DNA of 64,000 nt from Chryseobacterium sp. JM1 (lineage in GTDB: Bacteria > Bacteroidota > Bacteroidia > Flavobacteriales > Weeksellaceae). The stretch covers positions 1-64,000 of the forward strand of contig NZ_JPRN01000001.1 of NCBI RefSeq assembly GCF_000737715.1, in the 5' to 3' direction. The position numbers and the translations under genes are program-made. Below are positions 52,727 through 61,790 of the stretch, piece after piece (position 1 is the first letter of the stretch; every line of letters starts with the position of its first letter). The notes beneath the pieces were generated by a model, which did not search any database, was not told where the DNA came from, and saw only the letters and a program-made list of their open reading frames with translations.

Positions 52727-53455
52727 ATGAAAAAAATCTTTCTACTCATATTTCTCTGCATTTTTACACTAGGTTTTTCCCAAAAAAAGAAAAAATCGAA
52801 ATCTAAGGCTGTGGTAGAAAAAGAAACGGTAATCATCTATACAGAGCAGGATGCGGAGGCTTCAAAAGAGGCCAGAGTGATCGCCGGTTTCCTGAAACAA
52901 AACCCCGGACACGCCAAATCAGATTATTTTAAAAGAAAACTGATCGATATGATCATGGCAGATAATTCTCCTGAAGCTAAACCTACCATTAAACCAATCA
53001 GTAAAGAGAAAATTGAAAAAATTGTTAAGAATAACGAACTGAACAGCGGAAAAACAATTGCAAATACAGCTGCGCCTGCAACTACAACCGCAAAGTCGGA
53101 GAGAACGGTCAGTTATGCTTCTGTAGGATCTGCGAAAAGTACCGGAAAAACGAGCAGCAAAGCGGAACCCAGTGAGGAAAACAAAAGAACAGCTGCTATG
53201 CTTACCCATCTTTTTAATAATGACATCAGTAAAAATGATGCATATATCAATATTAAGAACAGATCAAGCTGTAATCTGATTGTAAAAATAAGCGGAAAAA
53301 AATATTATAATCTGACGGTTCCTGCCAGAGGAGAGAATTTTATCCTCATCGATAAAGGGGAATATGTACTCACCACCATGGTGTGTGACGCTAAATATTC
53401 TTCTCTGAAAAAGATCGATAAAGATATTGAGATTGCATTGAATGTATCCGAATGA
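52727..53455 (+). CDS. Exported protein, shared C-terminal domain (paralogue 4)
   Basis: 242 residues. Signal peptide MKKIFLLIFLCIFTLGFSQ, then a Lys-rich segment, a helical unit (VIAGFLKQNPGHAKSDYFKR) comparable to the DAHPxD units of paralogues 2 and 3, and an Ala/Thr/Ser linker. The shared domain follows: INIKNRSSCNLIVKISG, YNLTVPARGENFILI, YVLTTMVCDAKYSSLK. It lies apart from the other three, divergent from tsf. Confidence 0.77.
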   Translation: MKKIFLLIFLCIFTLGFSQKKKKSKSKAVVEKETVIIYTEQDAEASKEARVIAGFLKQNPGHAKSDYFKRKLIDMIMADNSPEAKPTIKPISKEKIEKIVKNNELNSGKTIANTAAPATTTAKSERTVSYASVGSAKSTGKTSSKAEPSEENKRTAAMLTHLFNNDISKNDAYINIKNRSSCNLIVKISGKKYYNLTVPARGENFILIDKGEYVLTTMVCDAKYSSLKKIDKDIEIALNVSE

Positions 53456-53481
53456 TACCAATAAGAAGGAAACTATAAGCA

Positions 53482-53513
53482 AAAACGGTTAAGAAATATT
53501 TCTTAACCGTTTT
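53482..53513. terminator. Bidirectional terminator between paralogue 4 and accA
   Basis: AAAACGGTTAAGAAA-TA-TTTCTTAACCGTTTT: a 15-bp stem with T/A runs on both sides, between convergent genes. Confidence 0.92.
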
Positions 53514-53518
53514 ATTTT

Positions 53519-54475
53519 TTATCCTTTAAACTGTCCCATTGCAATGAATTTCTCCTGCCTTTGGGTTTCAAGTTCCTGTCCTGAGAATTTTGAAAACGCT
53601 TTGATATTCTGTAAAATTGAATTTTTCAGATTCAGATAAGCTGTTTCCGGGTCATACTGAGCACCTCCAAGTGGTTCTTCAATAATACCATCGATGAATT
53701 TTTCTCTTAAAGCATCTTTTGGGGTAAGGTTCAATGCATTGGCTGCATCTTCCTTGTGGTCCCAGTTTCTCCATAAAATAGAAGAACAGCTTTCCGGAGC
53801 AATTACCGTATACCATGTATTTTCAAGCATGTATACTTTGTTTCCTACACCTATTCCCAAAGCTCCACCACTTGCTCCTTCACCAATGATATAGGTGAAA
53901 ATAGGCGTTTTAAGCTGAACCATTTCAAAAATGTTTCTGGCGATAGCTTCACCCTGTCCTCTTTCTTCAGCTTCCAGACCAGGATAAGCTCCTGGCGTGT
54001 CTACTAAAGTGACTACAGGAATGTTGAATTTCTCAGCAAGCTTCATCAGTCGCAAAGCTTTTCTGTATCCTTCAGGATTCGGCATTCCGAATCTTCTGTA
54101 CTGTCTTTCTTTGGTCGTTCTCCCTTTCTGGGTTCCGATGATCATTACTCTCTGACCGTCCAATGTAGCTAAACCGCCGATCATGGCCGGGTCATCTGCG
54201 AAATTTCTGTCTCCGTGAAGTTCCAGAAAACTTCCTTTGTCTACCATTCCGTTGATATAGTCGATTGTATAAGGACGATCCGGATGGCGGGATAGTTGTA
54301 CTCTCTGCCAAGGGGTAAGGTTTTGGTAGATTTCTTTTTTCTTTTCCAAAATCTTATCCTCAATCTGGCTGCATGCTAATTTTACATCAACACCACTTTC
54401 TTCTCCTACTAAAGAACAGGTCTGAAGTTGATCCATTAGATCTTTTATAGGAAGTTCGAAACTTAAATATTCCAT
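53519..54475 (-). CDS. accA: Acetyl-CoA carboxylase carboxyltransferase subunit alpha
   Basis: 318 residues, the usual length. [79 protein letters not shown] and [20 protein letters not shown] are characteristic. With AccD it transfers the carboxyl group from biotin to acetyl-CoA, the first step of fatty acid synthesis. A perfect -7 box TAAATTTG is at 54499-54506. Confidence 0.97.
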   Translation of the reverse strand: MEYLSFELPIKDLMDQLQTCSLVGEESGVDVKLACSQIEDKILEKKKEIYQNLTPWQRVQLSRHPDRPYTIDYINGMVDKGSFLELHGDRNFADDPAMIGGLATLDGQRVMIIGTQKGRTTKERQYRRFGMPNPEGYRKALRLMKLAEKFNIPVVTLVDTPGAYPGLEAEERGQGEAIARNIFEMVQLKTPIFTYIIGEGASGGALGIGVGNKVYMLENTWYTVIAPESCSSILWRNWDHKEDAANALNLTPKDALREKFIDGIIEEPLGGAQYDPETAYLNLKNSILQNIKAFSKFSGQELETQRQEKFIAMGQFKG

Positions 54476-54498
54476 TTCTTGAAGTAAATTAAATCTTT

Positions 54499-54506
54499 CA
54501 AATTTA
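54499..54506 (-). promoter_or_regulatory. -7 box TAAATTTG of accA
   Basis: Perfect TAnnTTTG on the minus strand, 24 bp before the ATG, in the 48-bp gap to gltX. Confidence 0.6.
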
Positions 54507-54523
54507 TGAAAAATTATGAAAAA

Positions 54524-56248
54524 CTATTTAAAATTATTGATAGCATTGTTTATTCGGGAGATACTTTCCTCTTTTCCAATAAGTTCCATGATATCCGGAA
54601 CGTCCGGGCCTTTCAGTTCTCCAACTAAGGCTAAACGGAGTGGCATCATCACTTTTCCCATTCCCAGGCCTTTGTTTTCCGCGAAATCGTGGATAGCCTG
54701 TTTGATAGTTTCTGAAGTATATTCAATGGTACCAAGGTTTTCTGCAAATTCTCCTAAAACGGCAGAAGTCTCGTCGTTCCATGCTTTTTTGGATGCTTTC
54801 TCATCATAAGAAGCAGGCGCTTCGAAGAAAAATTTCCCGTTTTCGTAGATATCTTTCGGGAAGGTAGCTCTTTCTTTCATCAAGCTGATAATTTTTAGCA
54901 GCTTTTCATCCTCAATATTTAAATTTAAATCTGAGCTTTTTAAAATCTGAAGCAATTCTTCGTCAGATTTTAATTGGATATACTGGTGATTGAACCATTC
55001 TGATTTTTCTTTGCTGAATCTTGCTCCGGCTTTATGAACTTTATTTAAATCAAATTCTTTTGCCATTTCATCCAGGGATAAAACTTCTTTATCGTCGGCA
55101 GGAGACCAGCCTAATAAAGAAACCATATTGATGAATGCTTCAGGAAGATAACCGCTTTCTCTGTACCCTTTAGATACATTTCCTGTTTTAGGATCTGTAA
55201 AATTTAACGGGAATACAGGGAATCCGAATTTATCACCGTCTCTTTTGCTTAATTTTCCGGAAAGTCCTTTCTTTAAAAACTGTTTTACAGAAGCGGTTAA
55301 TGAATTATCTTTTTCATTTTCACCCAACATCGATTTGAATCTTGGACTTTTTACTTCAGAAAAGAAAGATTTAATAAGTGCTGCAGATTCTTCAAAAGAA
55401 AATTCATTGTTTTTGGCTATAAATTCTTCCGTGAAAGATTTTGTAATACTGTCAATATTATCTTTATTGATTAACGTTGAAACGTCAGGTTTTAAAATCA
55501 GTGAAAGGTGCGCAAACTGCGGAGCTTCCCAGCCCATTGCTTCGTACAGTAAAGTATGTAGACCTAAAGACGGCAGCCATTCTTCACCACGGATCACGTG
55601 AGAAATTTCCATTTCGTGGTCATCAATGATGTTGGCGAAATGATAGGTTGGCATTCCATCATTTTTCACTAAAACTTTATCATCTAAAGTATTGGTATTT
55701 ACTGAAGAATGTCCACGGATAATATCTTCAAGATTTAAAGTTCTGTCAATTGGCATTTTGAATCTTACCACATAAGGGGTTTTCTCATCCAATAATTTCT
55801 GAACTTCCTCCTGAGAAAGGGCAAGACTGTTTCTCAGTTGGTTTCTGGTTTTGTTGTCATAAGAGAAAACATCTCCTTTCGCTTCGAACTCTGCACGGAC
55901 GGCATCAAGCTCTTCAGGCGTATCAAAAGCGATGTAGGCATAGTCTGTTTTCAGGATCTGCTCCGTATATCTGTCGTAGATATCTCTTCTTTCAGACTGT
56001 CTGTAAGGTGCAAATTTTCCTCCTTTCTTAGGACTTTCATCAGGAATGATGCCGCACCATTCTAAAGCTTCTTCTATGTATTCTTCAGCGCCTTCCACAT
56101 ATCTGGCGGTATCTGTATCTTCAATTCGAAGGACAAATTCACCACCCTGGTTTTTAGCAAAAAGATAATCATATAATGCGGTTCTTACGCCTCCCAAATG
56201 CAAAGGTCCGGTAGGACTTGGAGCAAAACGAACTCTTACTTTCTCCAT
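54524..56248 (-). CDS. gltX: Glutamate--tRNA ligase
   Basis: 574 residues, long for GluRS but common in this phylum. Class I motifs: RFAPSPTGPLHLGGVRTALY (HIGH equivalent HLGG) and GKLSKRDGDKFGFPVFPL (KMSKS equivalent KLSKR). RIEDTDTARYVEGAEEYI and the anticodon-binding C-terminal half are present. It charges tRNA-Glu. Whether it also charges tRNA-Gln cannot be told from this window. Confidence 0.97.
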   Translation of the reverse strand: MEKVRVRFAPSPTGPLHLGGVRTALYDYLFAKNQGGEFVLRIEDTDTARYVEGAEEYIEEALEWCGIIPDESPKKGGKFAPYRQSERRDIYDRYTEQILKTDYAYIAFDTPEELDAVRAEFEAKGDVFSYDNKTRNQLRNSLALSQEEVQKLLDEKTPYVVRFKMPIDRTLNLEDIIRGHSSVNTNTLDDKVLVKNDGMPTYHFANIIDDHEMEISHVIRGEEWLPSLGLHTLLYEAMGWEAPQFAHLSLILKPDVSTLINKDNIDSITKSFTEEFIAKNNEFSFEESAALIKSFFSEVKSPRFKSMLGENEKDNSLTASVKQFLKKGLSGKLSKRDGDKFGFPVFPLNFTDPKTGNVSKGYRESGYLPEAFINMVSLLGWSPADDKEVLSLDEMAKEFDLNKVHKAGARFSKEKSEWFNHQYIQLKSDEELLQILKSSDLNLNIEDEKLLKIISLMKERATFPKDIYENGKFFFEAPASYDEKASKKAWNDETSAVLGEFAENLGTIEYTSETIKQAIHDFAENKGLGMGKVMMPLRLALVGELKGPDVPDIMELIGKEESISRINNAINNFK

Positions 56249-56267
56249 TTCAATTAAAATTTTGGTG

Positions 56268-56275
56268 CAAATTTA
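56268..56275 (-). promoter_or_regulatory. -7 box TAAATTTG of gltX
   Basis: Perfect TAnnTTTG followed by CAC on the minus strand, 20 bp before the ATG. Confidence 0.6.
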
Positions 56276-56317
56276 CTTAAAATTACCTGAGTTCGGGTTA
56301 TGAAAATTACGATAATA

Positions 56318-56467
56318 GGGCTGGAGGCTTGAAACGGAAGGCTTGAAGCTATAATTGGACGATAATTTTTAACAATAACCCTAAATTTTAATGATATGAG
56401 TTTCAGGAATGAATAAAAATCTGATTTGGGCTTGAATAACTTCCTGCTTCATATTGCCATCTCTTCC
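56318..56467. repeat. Long imperfect inverted repeat, element 7
   Basis: The left arm GGAGGCTTGAAACGGAAGGC...TTGAAGCT (56322-56351) and the right arm (AACTTCCTGCTTCAT...CTCTTCC, 56437-56467) are imperfectly complementary. Parts match element 1 at 9970-10132, so these two are related copies rather than only similar in style. Confidence 0.55.
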
Positions 56468-56468
56468 T

Positions 56469-57377
56469 CTATTTTTTAAGCATCAGCAGTTTAAAGAACA
56501 GGACCGGGTTTTTATATTTAACCCTGTACTTTTCTTTTTTCCATTCTGTTCGCAGTTTTTCTTTTTCAGATTCTGAATCCGTTTCTGATAAAAAAATTTC
56601 GTACCTGAAGTGGATCAGCTTAAGTCTGTATTTCTTATAAAGCTCCGGATCAGCTTTTATATAATCGATGTATTTATGGGTCACCTTTTCATAAGAATCT
56701 TTCATCAGCTTCCAGTTTCTCGAAAGGCTGGTGGAAAGAATTCTGTAGTAGAAGAGTTTTTTGTCTATAAATCCGATCTTGTACCCTTTGGATGTAAGTC
56801 TCAGATTCATGTCCCAGTCTTCCGTATTGATGCTTTCATCAAAAGGAAATTTTACGAGCAATTCTGTTTTTACAAATGTTCCTACATTGGAAGTTCTGTT
56901 TTCAGATACATTTTCATGGAAAAAATTCGGGAGACTGTCTATGACCTGCTTTTTCTCTTTCGGAGTGTAGGCATCTGTTGTGGTATCTTCGGACTGATAA
57001 TATTTATAGCCGTCCGAGAGGATAAAGTCTACCGGATTTTCCTGAATGTAGGCTACCTTCTCTGCAAGACTGTCTTCAGTATACCAGTCATCTCCGGAAA
57101 GCAGGGAAACATATTCTCCCGAAGCCTTAGAAACAGCAATGTTGATATTTTTAGCCACCCCGAAACTTTCCGTATTCCTGATCATTTTATAATGCTGACC
57201 AAATTGGGAAAGCACGCGCTCTGCATTTTCAAAAGTCTTATCCCTTGAAGCATTATCCAGCAGGATGATTTCATAATTGGGGTAGGTTTGCGAAATGGCG
57301 GACATGCAGGCCTGCTCAATGAACTTTTCGTGGTTCATAGTGATGATGATAAGGCTTACAAGTGGAGGAGTATTCAT
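56469..57377 (-). CDS. Glycosyltransferase family 2
   Basis: 302 residues. The GT-A fold is clear: VSLIIITMNHEKFIEQACMS, YPNYEIILLDNASRDKTFEN, SFGVAKNINIAVSKASGEYV and the DxD-like SGDDW, then TEDWDMNLRL. No TM segment; probably peripheral on the inner membrane, using a nucleotide sugar. It starts a stretch of glycosyltransferase-like genes reaching the end of the window, probably surface polysaccharide or glycan synthesis. Confidence 0.92.
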   Translation of the reverse strand: MNTPPLVSLIIITMNHEKFIEQACMSAISQTYPNYEIILLDNASRDKTFENAERVLSQFGQHYKMIRNTESFGVAKNINIAVSKASGEYVSLLSGDDWYTEDSLAEKVAYIQENPVDFILSDGYKYYQSEDTTTDAYTPKEKKQVIDSLPNFFHENVSENRTSNVGTFVKTELLVKFPFDESINTEDWDMNLRLTSKGYKIGFIDKKLFYYRILSTSLSRNWKLMKDSYEKVTHKYIDYIKADPELYKKYRLKLIHFRYEIFLSETDSESEKEKLRTEWKKEKYRVKYKNPVLFFKLLMLKK

Positions 57378-57500
57378 TGTTTAATCAGTTAATAATTTTT
57401 GGAAGACTGAATCGTTAGATTTTCTTGCCATAATCTGGAATGAAAGTATGATAATCTTTTGAAATAGAAACAGTATAATCAGAATTTCTCTTTCTCAAGC

Positions 57501-59441
57501 TTATTGCATCATGGTGTATATTTTTGCTAATATAAGATCTTCCACATTATCTGCAGGGATTCCGCTTTGTCCGTAAATAAAAAAACTTTCATATCCTTCA
57601 TAGTTGGGGCCTGCTTTTTTGATATGCCACTTTACGGGAAGATAGCTGGATACATCATTGGAATATCCCAATACCGTTAATTTCATTGGATTGAAATGGC
57701 TGTATAGATCAATAGCATATTGAGAAACGGCTTCCCGGCTCAAAGCGATAATATTCCAGTCACCGATCTTTAAAATTTGGATATAAACCATTGCAGATTT
57801 AGCAAGTGTACCGGAAGTATACTGATGAATAATTCTGTTAGCCCATCTTACATTTCTTTCAGAGGTCTGGTCGTATTTGCCTGTGTTGGCTTTTTTAATA
57901 CTCACCGCCTTATTGAAGGTGAAATTATTAAGCGGGATAGCGATGGAGTCAAATTTAACAGAAATTTCCCCGGTAACAGCTGATGACGATGCCGAAAATA
58001 AGTTACTGAAATCCTGAGTCAGTTTATTAGCCGTTTGATCAGGAGTGTCTGTTTTATAAGGATTAATATCACCTGCACATCCCTGCATAAGCTGTACATT
58101 GTTAATGTTCTTTAGGATACCGAGTTTATCTCTTGTAGCGCCTACATAATTCGATGAAATGGTCACGAAATCACGGGGCTGGGCGTGCCAGACAGGATGG
58201 GTACTTGCACTCATGATGACACCATTCACGGTATTTGTATTGCTCTGCTTAGCCATTACCATAGTAATATTGTTATCCAGATCTTTAGCAATGTCTGCCC
58301 TGTTGTACCCTATATTGGTTTTGCCCTTTACAAAACTTAAATCACTGTCTGTTTTATTGTTAATTGCATTTTGGGTAGCTGTTAAAACAGAATTTTTTAC
58401 GATATCTAGGTATTTGGGGTCAGGATTGCGGTAAAAGTCCTGAAGGCAGGAATAACCCTGAGACAGAGGGGCATAATGGGTATGGGAGCAATTGATTAAA
58501 ATTGCATTTTCATCGATATTAAATGCATTTTTTATCTCAGTCTTTATTTTATGTGAAAAAGAATAATTAATGCCACACAAATCCAGGGTAATAATAAGTG
58601 CTTTTTTTGAGTTCTTTTCAAAATAGGAAGCATATGCATAGATCGGGGTCTGGTTATGCTGGGCGTAATATAATTTATTCTTATTGGAGATTGCGTATAA
58701 TTTATTATTAGTATAGGCAATATTTGATAAATACGTACCGTAAGTGGTACGGTTAGGCGTTCCGATTTTTGACCAGCTTTCGTCAGAAGATGAAATATTT
58801 CTTGTCCACAAATCATTGTCATATTTAGACAAAGCAATTAAGTTCGTTCCATCATTGGTTAATGATCGTACGGCATTGGCTTTTCCGATATTTTTCCAGG
58901 GTACATTAAACGGGCTGGTATCTCTTACCCAAAGCGTATTGTTTTTCTTGGTTCCGTACAGTTTATTATTGAGAAAAGTAAGTCCGGTCGTTTCATAGGC
59001 CAATCCGATATTAGTCCACGGGCTATCATTTTCATCTGCGTTTCTTGTCCACAGTTTATTGTATTTGTCTGTGCCGTACAGTTTGCCGTTTCCATAGGCC
59101 AGAGCCGTTACATAATATGCCGTTCCAATAGAAATCCAGTTGGGTGCGCTGGCGTTGATCTCAGCCTGCCAAAGTCTATTGTCACTTGTCGCCATGTAGA
59201 ATTTTGTATCAGAAGAACACATAGCAACAGCGTTTTGTGCGATGCCAGTTTCCTGTAAACTGATACTGAATCTTCCCTGTTTTGGATCACCGAAGCCGGC
59301 GAGAGGAGATGACAGGATGGTAGCGTTTGGATTGATAGATTCCTTTGAAAATCCTACCAGATAGTTTTGTCCAAAGATGAAATTCTGAAGCAAAAACAGG
59401 GTGATAAAGCCTGCAAAGATCTGCACTTTAGTTCTAGACAT
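57501..59441 (-). CDS. Ceramidase-like hydrolase with inserted beta-propeller
   Basis: 646 residues. After the signal peptide (to about 24), YLVGFSKESINPNATILSSP and LAGFGDPKQG match the start of neutral/alkaline ceramidase-like domains. Residues about 65-270 are instead four or five propeller units of the type W-x-x-I-G...NNKLYGTKKNNTLWVRD (tectonin-like). The hydrolase then resumes: ALIITLDLCGIN, LINCSHTHYAPLSQG (SHTH zinc-type motif), NIGYNRADI, ASTHPVWHAQPRDFV and MQGCAGDINPY. In true ceramidases the last motif is GDVSPN with the nucleophile Ser; here it is GDINPY, so ceramide hydrolysis is doubtful. It starts 2 bp after the neighbouring T9SS protein stops and is probably cotranscribed with it. 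Confidence 0.8.
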   Translation of the reverse strand: MSRTKVQIFAGFITLFLLQNFIFGQNYLVGFSKESINPNATILSSPLAGFGDPKQGRFSISLQETGIAQNAVAMCSSDTKFYMATSDNRLWQAEINASAPNWISIGTAYYVTALAYGNGKLYGTDKYNKLWTRNADENDSPWTNIGLAYETTGLTFLNNKLYGTKKNNTLWVRDTSPFNVPWKNIGKANAVRSLTNDGTNLIALSKYDNDLWTRNISSSDESWSKIGTPNRTTYGTYLSNIAYTNNKLYAISNKNKLYYAQHNQTPIYAYASYFEKNSKKALIITLDLCGINYSFSHKIKTEIKNAFNIDENAILINCSHTHYAPLSQGYSCLQDFYRNPDPKYLDIVKNSVLTATQNAINNKTDSDLSFVKGKTNIGYNRADIAKDLDNNITMVMAKQSNTNTVNGVIMSASTHPVWHAQPRDFVTISSNYVGATRDKLGILKNINNVQLMQGCAGDINPYKTDTPDQTANKLTQDFSNLFSASSSAVTGEISVKFDSIAIPLNNFTFNKAVSIKKANTGKYDQTSERNVRWANRIIHQYTSGTLAKSAMVYIQILKIGDWNIIALSREAVSQYAIDLYSHFNPMKLTVLGYSNDVSSYLPVKWHIKKAGPNYEGYESFFIYGQSGIPADNVEDLILAKIYTMMQ

Positions 59442-59443
59442 CG

Positions 59444-60214
59444 TTAATTCTCTTTTACAATTTTCTGTTCAAAAACTTCTTTATTTTCGTAGGTTCCTTT
59501 AAGGAGATATATTCCTGCCGGCAGATCTGAAATATCAATGGAATTGATATCTGAGTAGGTTTTTAGTAACCTGTTATCCATACTGAATATCTGAAGAGAT
59601 GTAACGGTTTTTTCTATATTAAGTTCTCCTGATGTTGGATTAGGGTAAAATAATGATTTGCCATTTTCAGATACAGGTTTTCCTTTAACCGAAACATTGT
59701 CTATAAACCAGTTATTGCCATCATCATCTTTCTTTACAAATGCAATATAGATTTGTTTTTTGTCAAATTTTGATAAATTGATTCTTTTCAGGCTGAAATT
59801 TTTGCCGAATGATGCATCAGTATAAGAAGCAACGGTTTGAAACTGATCACGATCGAGCTGTGAATCTGTGGATATTTTGATCTCGTATTTTGTAGAATTG
59901 CCAACAAATGAGTTATGTTGCAAAAATGTGAGAAAATTACCCTCATAACCAATTAAATCTATTTTTGGACTGATCAGCCAGTCTTCATTTAATTCACCCG
60001 AATTCTCATATCTTGCAAAGAAACATTTGTCAGATCCATCTTTATTCAGACTCTCTAACTGCCAGTTATTAAAATCATCTCCCGCATCATTTGTCCCTCT
60101 TAAAACAGCCCATTCTTCAGGAGCTTTTGAAAGGTCATGATTATTAAAATTATCAGAAAACTGCCCGTAAAAGAACGAACTGAAGAATAAAAGACCTGTA
60201 AAAATCAGTTTCAT
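59444..60214 (-). CDS. Choice-of-anchor J protein with T9SS type A signal
   Basis: 256 residues. Signal peptide MKLIFTGLLFFSSFFYGQ. Residues 20-180 form a cleaved-adhesin/choice-of-anchor J jelly-roll: WAVLRGTNDAGDDFNNWQLE, NEDWLISPKIDL, YEIKISTDSQ, NWFIDNVSVKG. Residues 185-256 are a T9SS type A sorting domain (LFYPNPTSGELNI, LQIFSMDNRLLKTYSD, LPAGIYLLKGTY). Such modules often bind carbohydrate or act as adhesins. It precedes the ceramidase-like gene at 2 bp. Confidence 0.85.
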   Translation of the reverse strand: MKLIFTGLLFFSSFFYGQFSDNFNNHDLSKAPEEWAVLRGTNDAGDDFNNWQLESLNKDGSDKCFFARYENSGELNEDWLISPKIDLIGYEGNFLTFLQHNSFVGNSTKYEIKISTDSQLDRDQFQTVASYTDASFGKNFSLKRINLSKFDKKQIYIAFVKKDDDGNNWFIDNVSVKGKPVSENGKSLFYPNPTSGELNIEKTVTSLQIFSMDNRLLKTYSDINSIDISDLPAGIYLLKGTYENKEVFEQKIVKEN

Positions 60215-60477
60215 GAGTATTTTTTTCTAGATAACAGATTGATTTATAATTAAAAACAAGTCAAAAAGTGATCTTAAGTAAAATCGCTTTTTGACCCGGG
60301 AAATTTACATTATTTTTGAATACAACAGGAAAACAAATAAAGATTAATTCAAATAAAAAAATATATTTGTTTTTACTTCAAACAATTGAGATATAAACTA
60401 ATACGTTTGAATTTCTTTAATTTTGCTTTCTGTTTTAATAGAATCGCGAATGGTGAGTTATTGTTTCAGGAAACAGA

Positions 60478-61725
60478 CTACGAATGATTTTGAATTTCTG
60501 TAGAAGGAAGGTTGAATAACTGCTTCAGATATTTGTCAAAAATCTCAGGATCTAACCTGTAATCTTCATGAAAGCCTTCGTAATCCTGTGGATAAATATA
60601 AAAATTAAGATCGAAATTCACTTCTTTGGCCAATGTAGAGAAAATAGCAAAATCTCCCCACACCGAACTGAACCAGCTGAGACCTTTGGCTCCTGATTTT
60701 GCAAACAGAACGTTCGTCCAGGCCGCCCCGCTTGGTCCTATGATATAATCAGCGTTGTTGACCATATAGATCTGTTCGTGGATGTTGAGATCTTCAAAGA
60801 AAACTTCCTCAAATCCATATTTTTTTGCCGTTTCAAAGATCTCCTCATCGTTATATTTTCTATACTGGGATCTCCTTGAAATAAATATTTTTTTAACAGG
60901 CTCAATATGGACTTTACTTAGGTCTAGATTATCGAAAGCCGTTTTTCTGAGATACTGCAGAGAAGATTTCGACAGCTTGGCAAATCCAGCCTCATATTTT
61001 ACACCCGGCATAATATTCGGGACCGCATAATTGGTACTGGTGATATGCCACAGCTTTTTAAACTGGTAATAATTTTTTTCGTGGCTCAGGAATAGAATTT
61101 TATAATCCTTCAGAAAAAACATCAGAAGATCTTTCAGATTTTCAACCTTCTGTACATCCTGATCTATAATGATCAGCTTATTCTTCGCATCAGGGATGTA
61201 TTTAAAAAACTCAACTTTAGAAAGAATATCTACCAGAAAATGATAATAATTGAAGGTGAAAGTTCCACCCAGGAAAATCGCTTCCTCGTCATAATACACA
61301 TTCTTATGATTTCTTACTTTCGCAAGTGTCATAGAGTGCTGCAACAGATTGTTGGTATTGTATACATATGTAATCCTGTCGTCGTCATGCCATCTTTCGT
61401 AGAAGATAGCATCTTTTTTCAGATTTAAAAAATACGTGGAATTAGGGATACAGAGTACATCCTTAAGTGCGAGAATTTCTATAGCATTTTTAGGCGTTTT
61501 CACAGAAATCTGGGGAGCATCAAAAGTTTTAGGCAAAAATAGTTCTGCTTCTTGCTTTTCGCTGACCAAAATTTTTTCTGTACAGTACTCAGAGGGGATA
61601 GAATCCAGCGGTAAAAAATCGGTTACAAGCCTTTTTGCCCTTCTGAAAAAAGACTTGATATAATATTTTTTTCTAAGCGCTTTAAGCTGTTTTTCTAAAT
61701 TTTCAATTTGTTCCGTTGCATTCAT
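60478..61725 (-). CDS. Glycosyltransferase family 61
   Basis: 415 residues. A short N-terminal coiled coil (EQIENLEKQLKALRKKYYIK) is followed by the GT61/DUF563 domain: GGTFTFNYYHFLVDILSKVE (Asn-His-xx region), IFISRRSQYRKYNDEEIFE, YMVNNADYIIGPSGAAWTNV and LFAKSGAKGLSW. GT61 enzymes typically add xylose, GlcNAc or related sugars to glycans. In bacteria they are found in polysaccharide clusters. No TM helix. Confidence 0.88.
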   Translation of the reverse strand: MNATEQIENLEKQLKALRKKYYIKSFFRRAKRLVTDFLPLDSIPSEYCTEKILVSEKQEAELFLPKTFDAPQISVKTPKNAIEILALKDVLCIPNSTYFLNLKKDAIFYERWHDDDRITYVYNTNNLLQHSMTLAKVRNHKNVYYDEEAIFLGGTFTFNYYHFLVDILSKVEFFKYIPDAKNKLIIIDQDVQKVENLKDLLMFFLKDYKILFLSHEKNYYQFKKLWHITSTNYAVPNIMPGVKYEAGFAKLSKSSLQYLRKTAFDNLDLSKVHIEPVKKIFISRRSQYRKYNDEEIFETAKKYGFEEVFFEDLNIHEQIYMVNNADYIIGPSGAAWTNVLFAKSGAKGLSWFSSVWGDFAIFSTLAKEVNFDLNFYIYPQDYEGFHEDYRLDPEIFDKYLKQLFNLPSTEIQNHS

Positions 61726-61790
61726 ACTCTAAAACTTAGGATGACCTAAGAAGTTCGGTCGTTATTTCCGGAGGTGTAGAATGTTGTTTT

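Noticed and set aside
54524..56248. Missing KMSKS motif in gltX as a sign of a non-discriminating or inactive enzyme
   Set aside because: KLSKR is a normal variant of this motif in GluRS.
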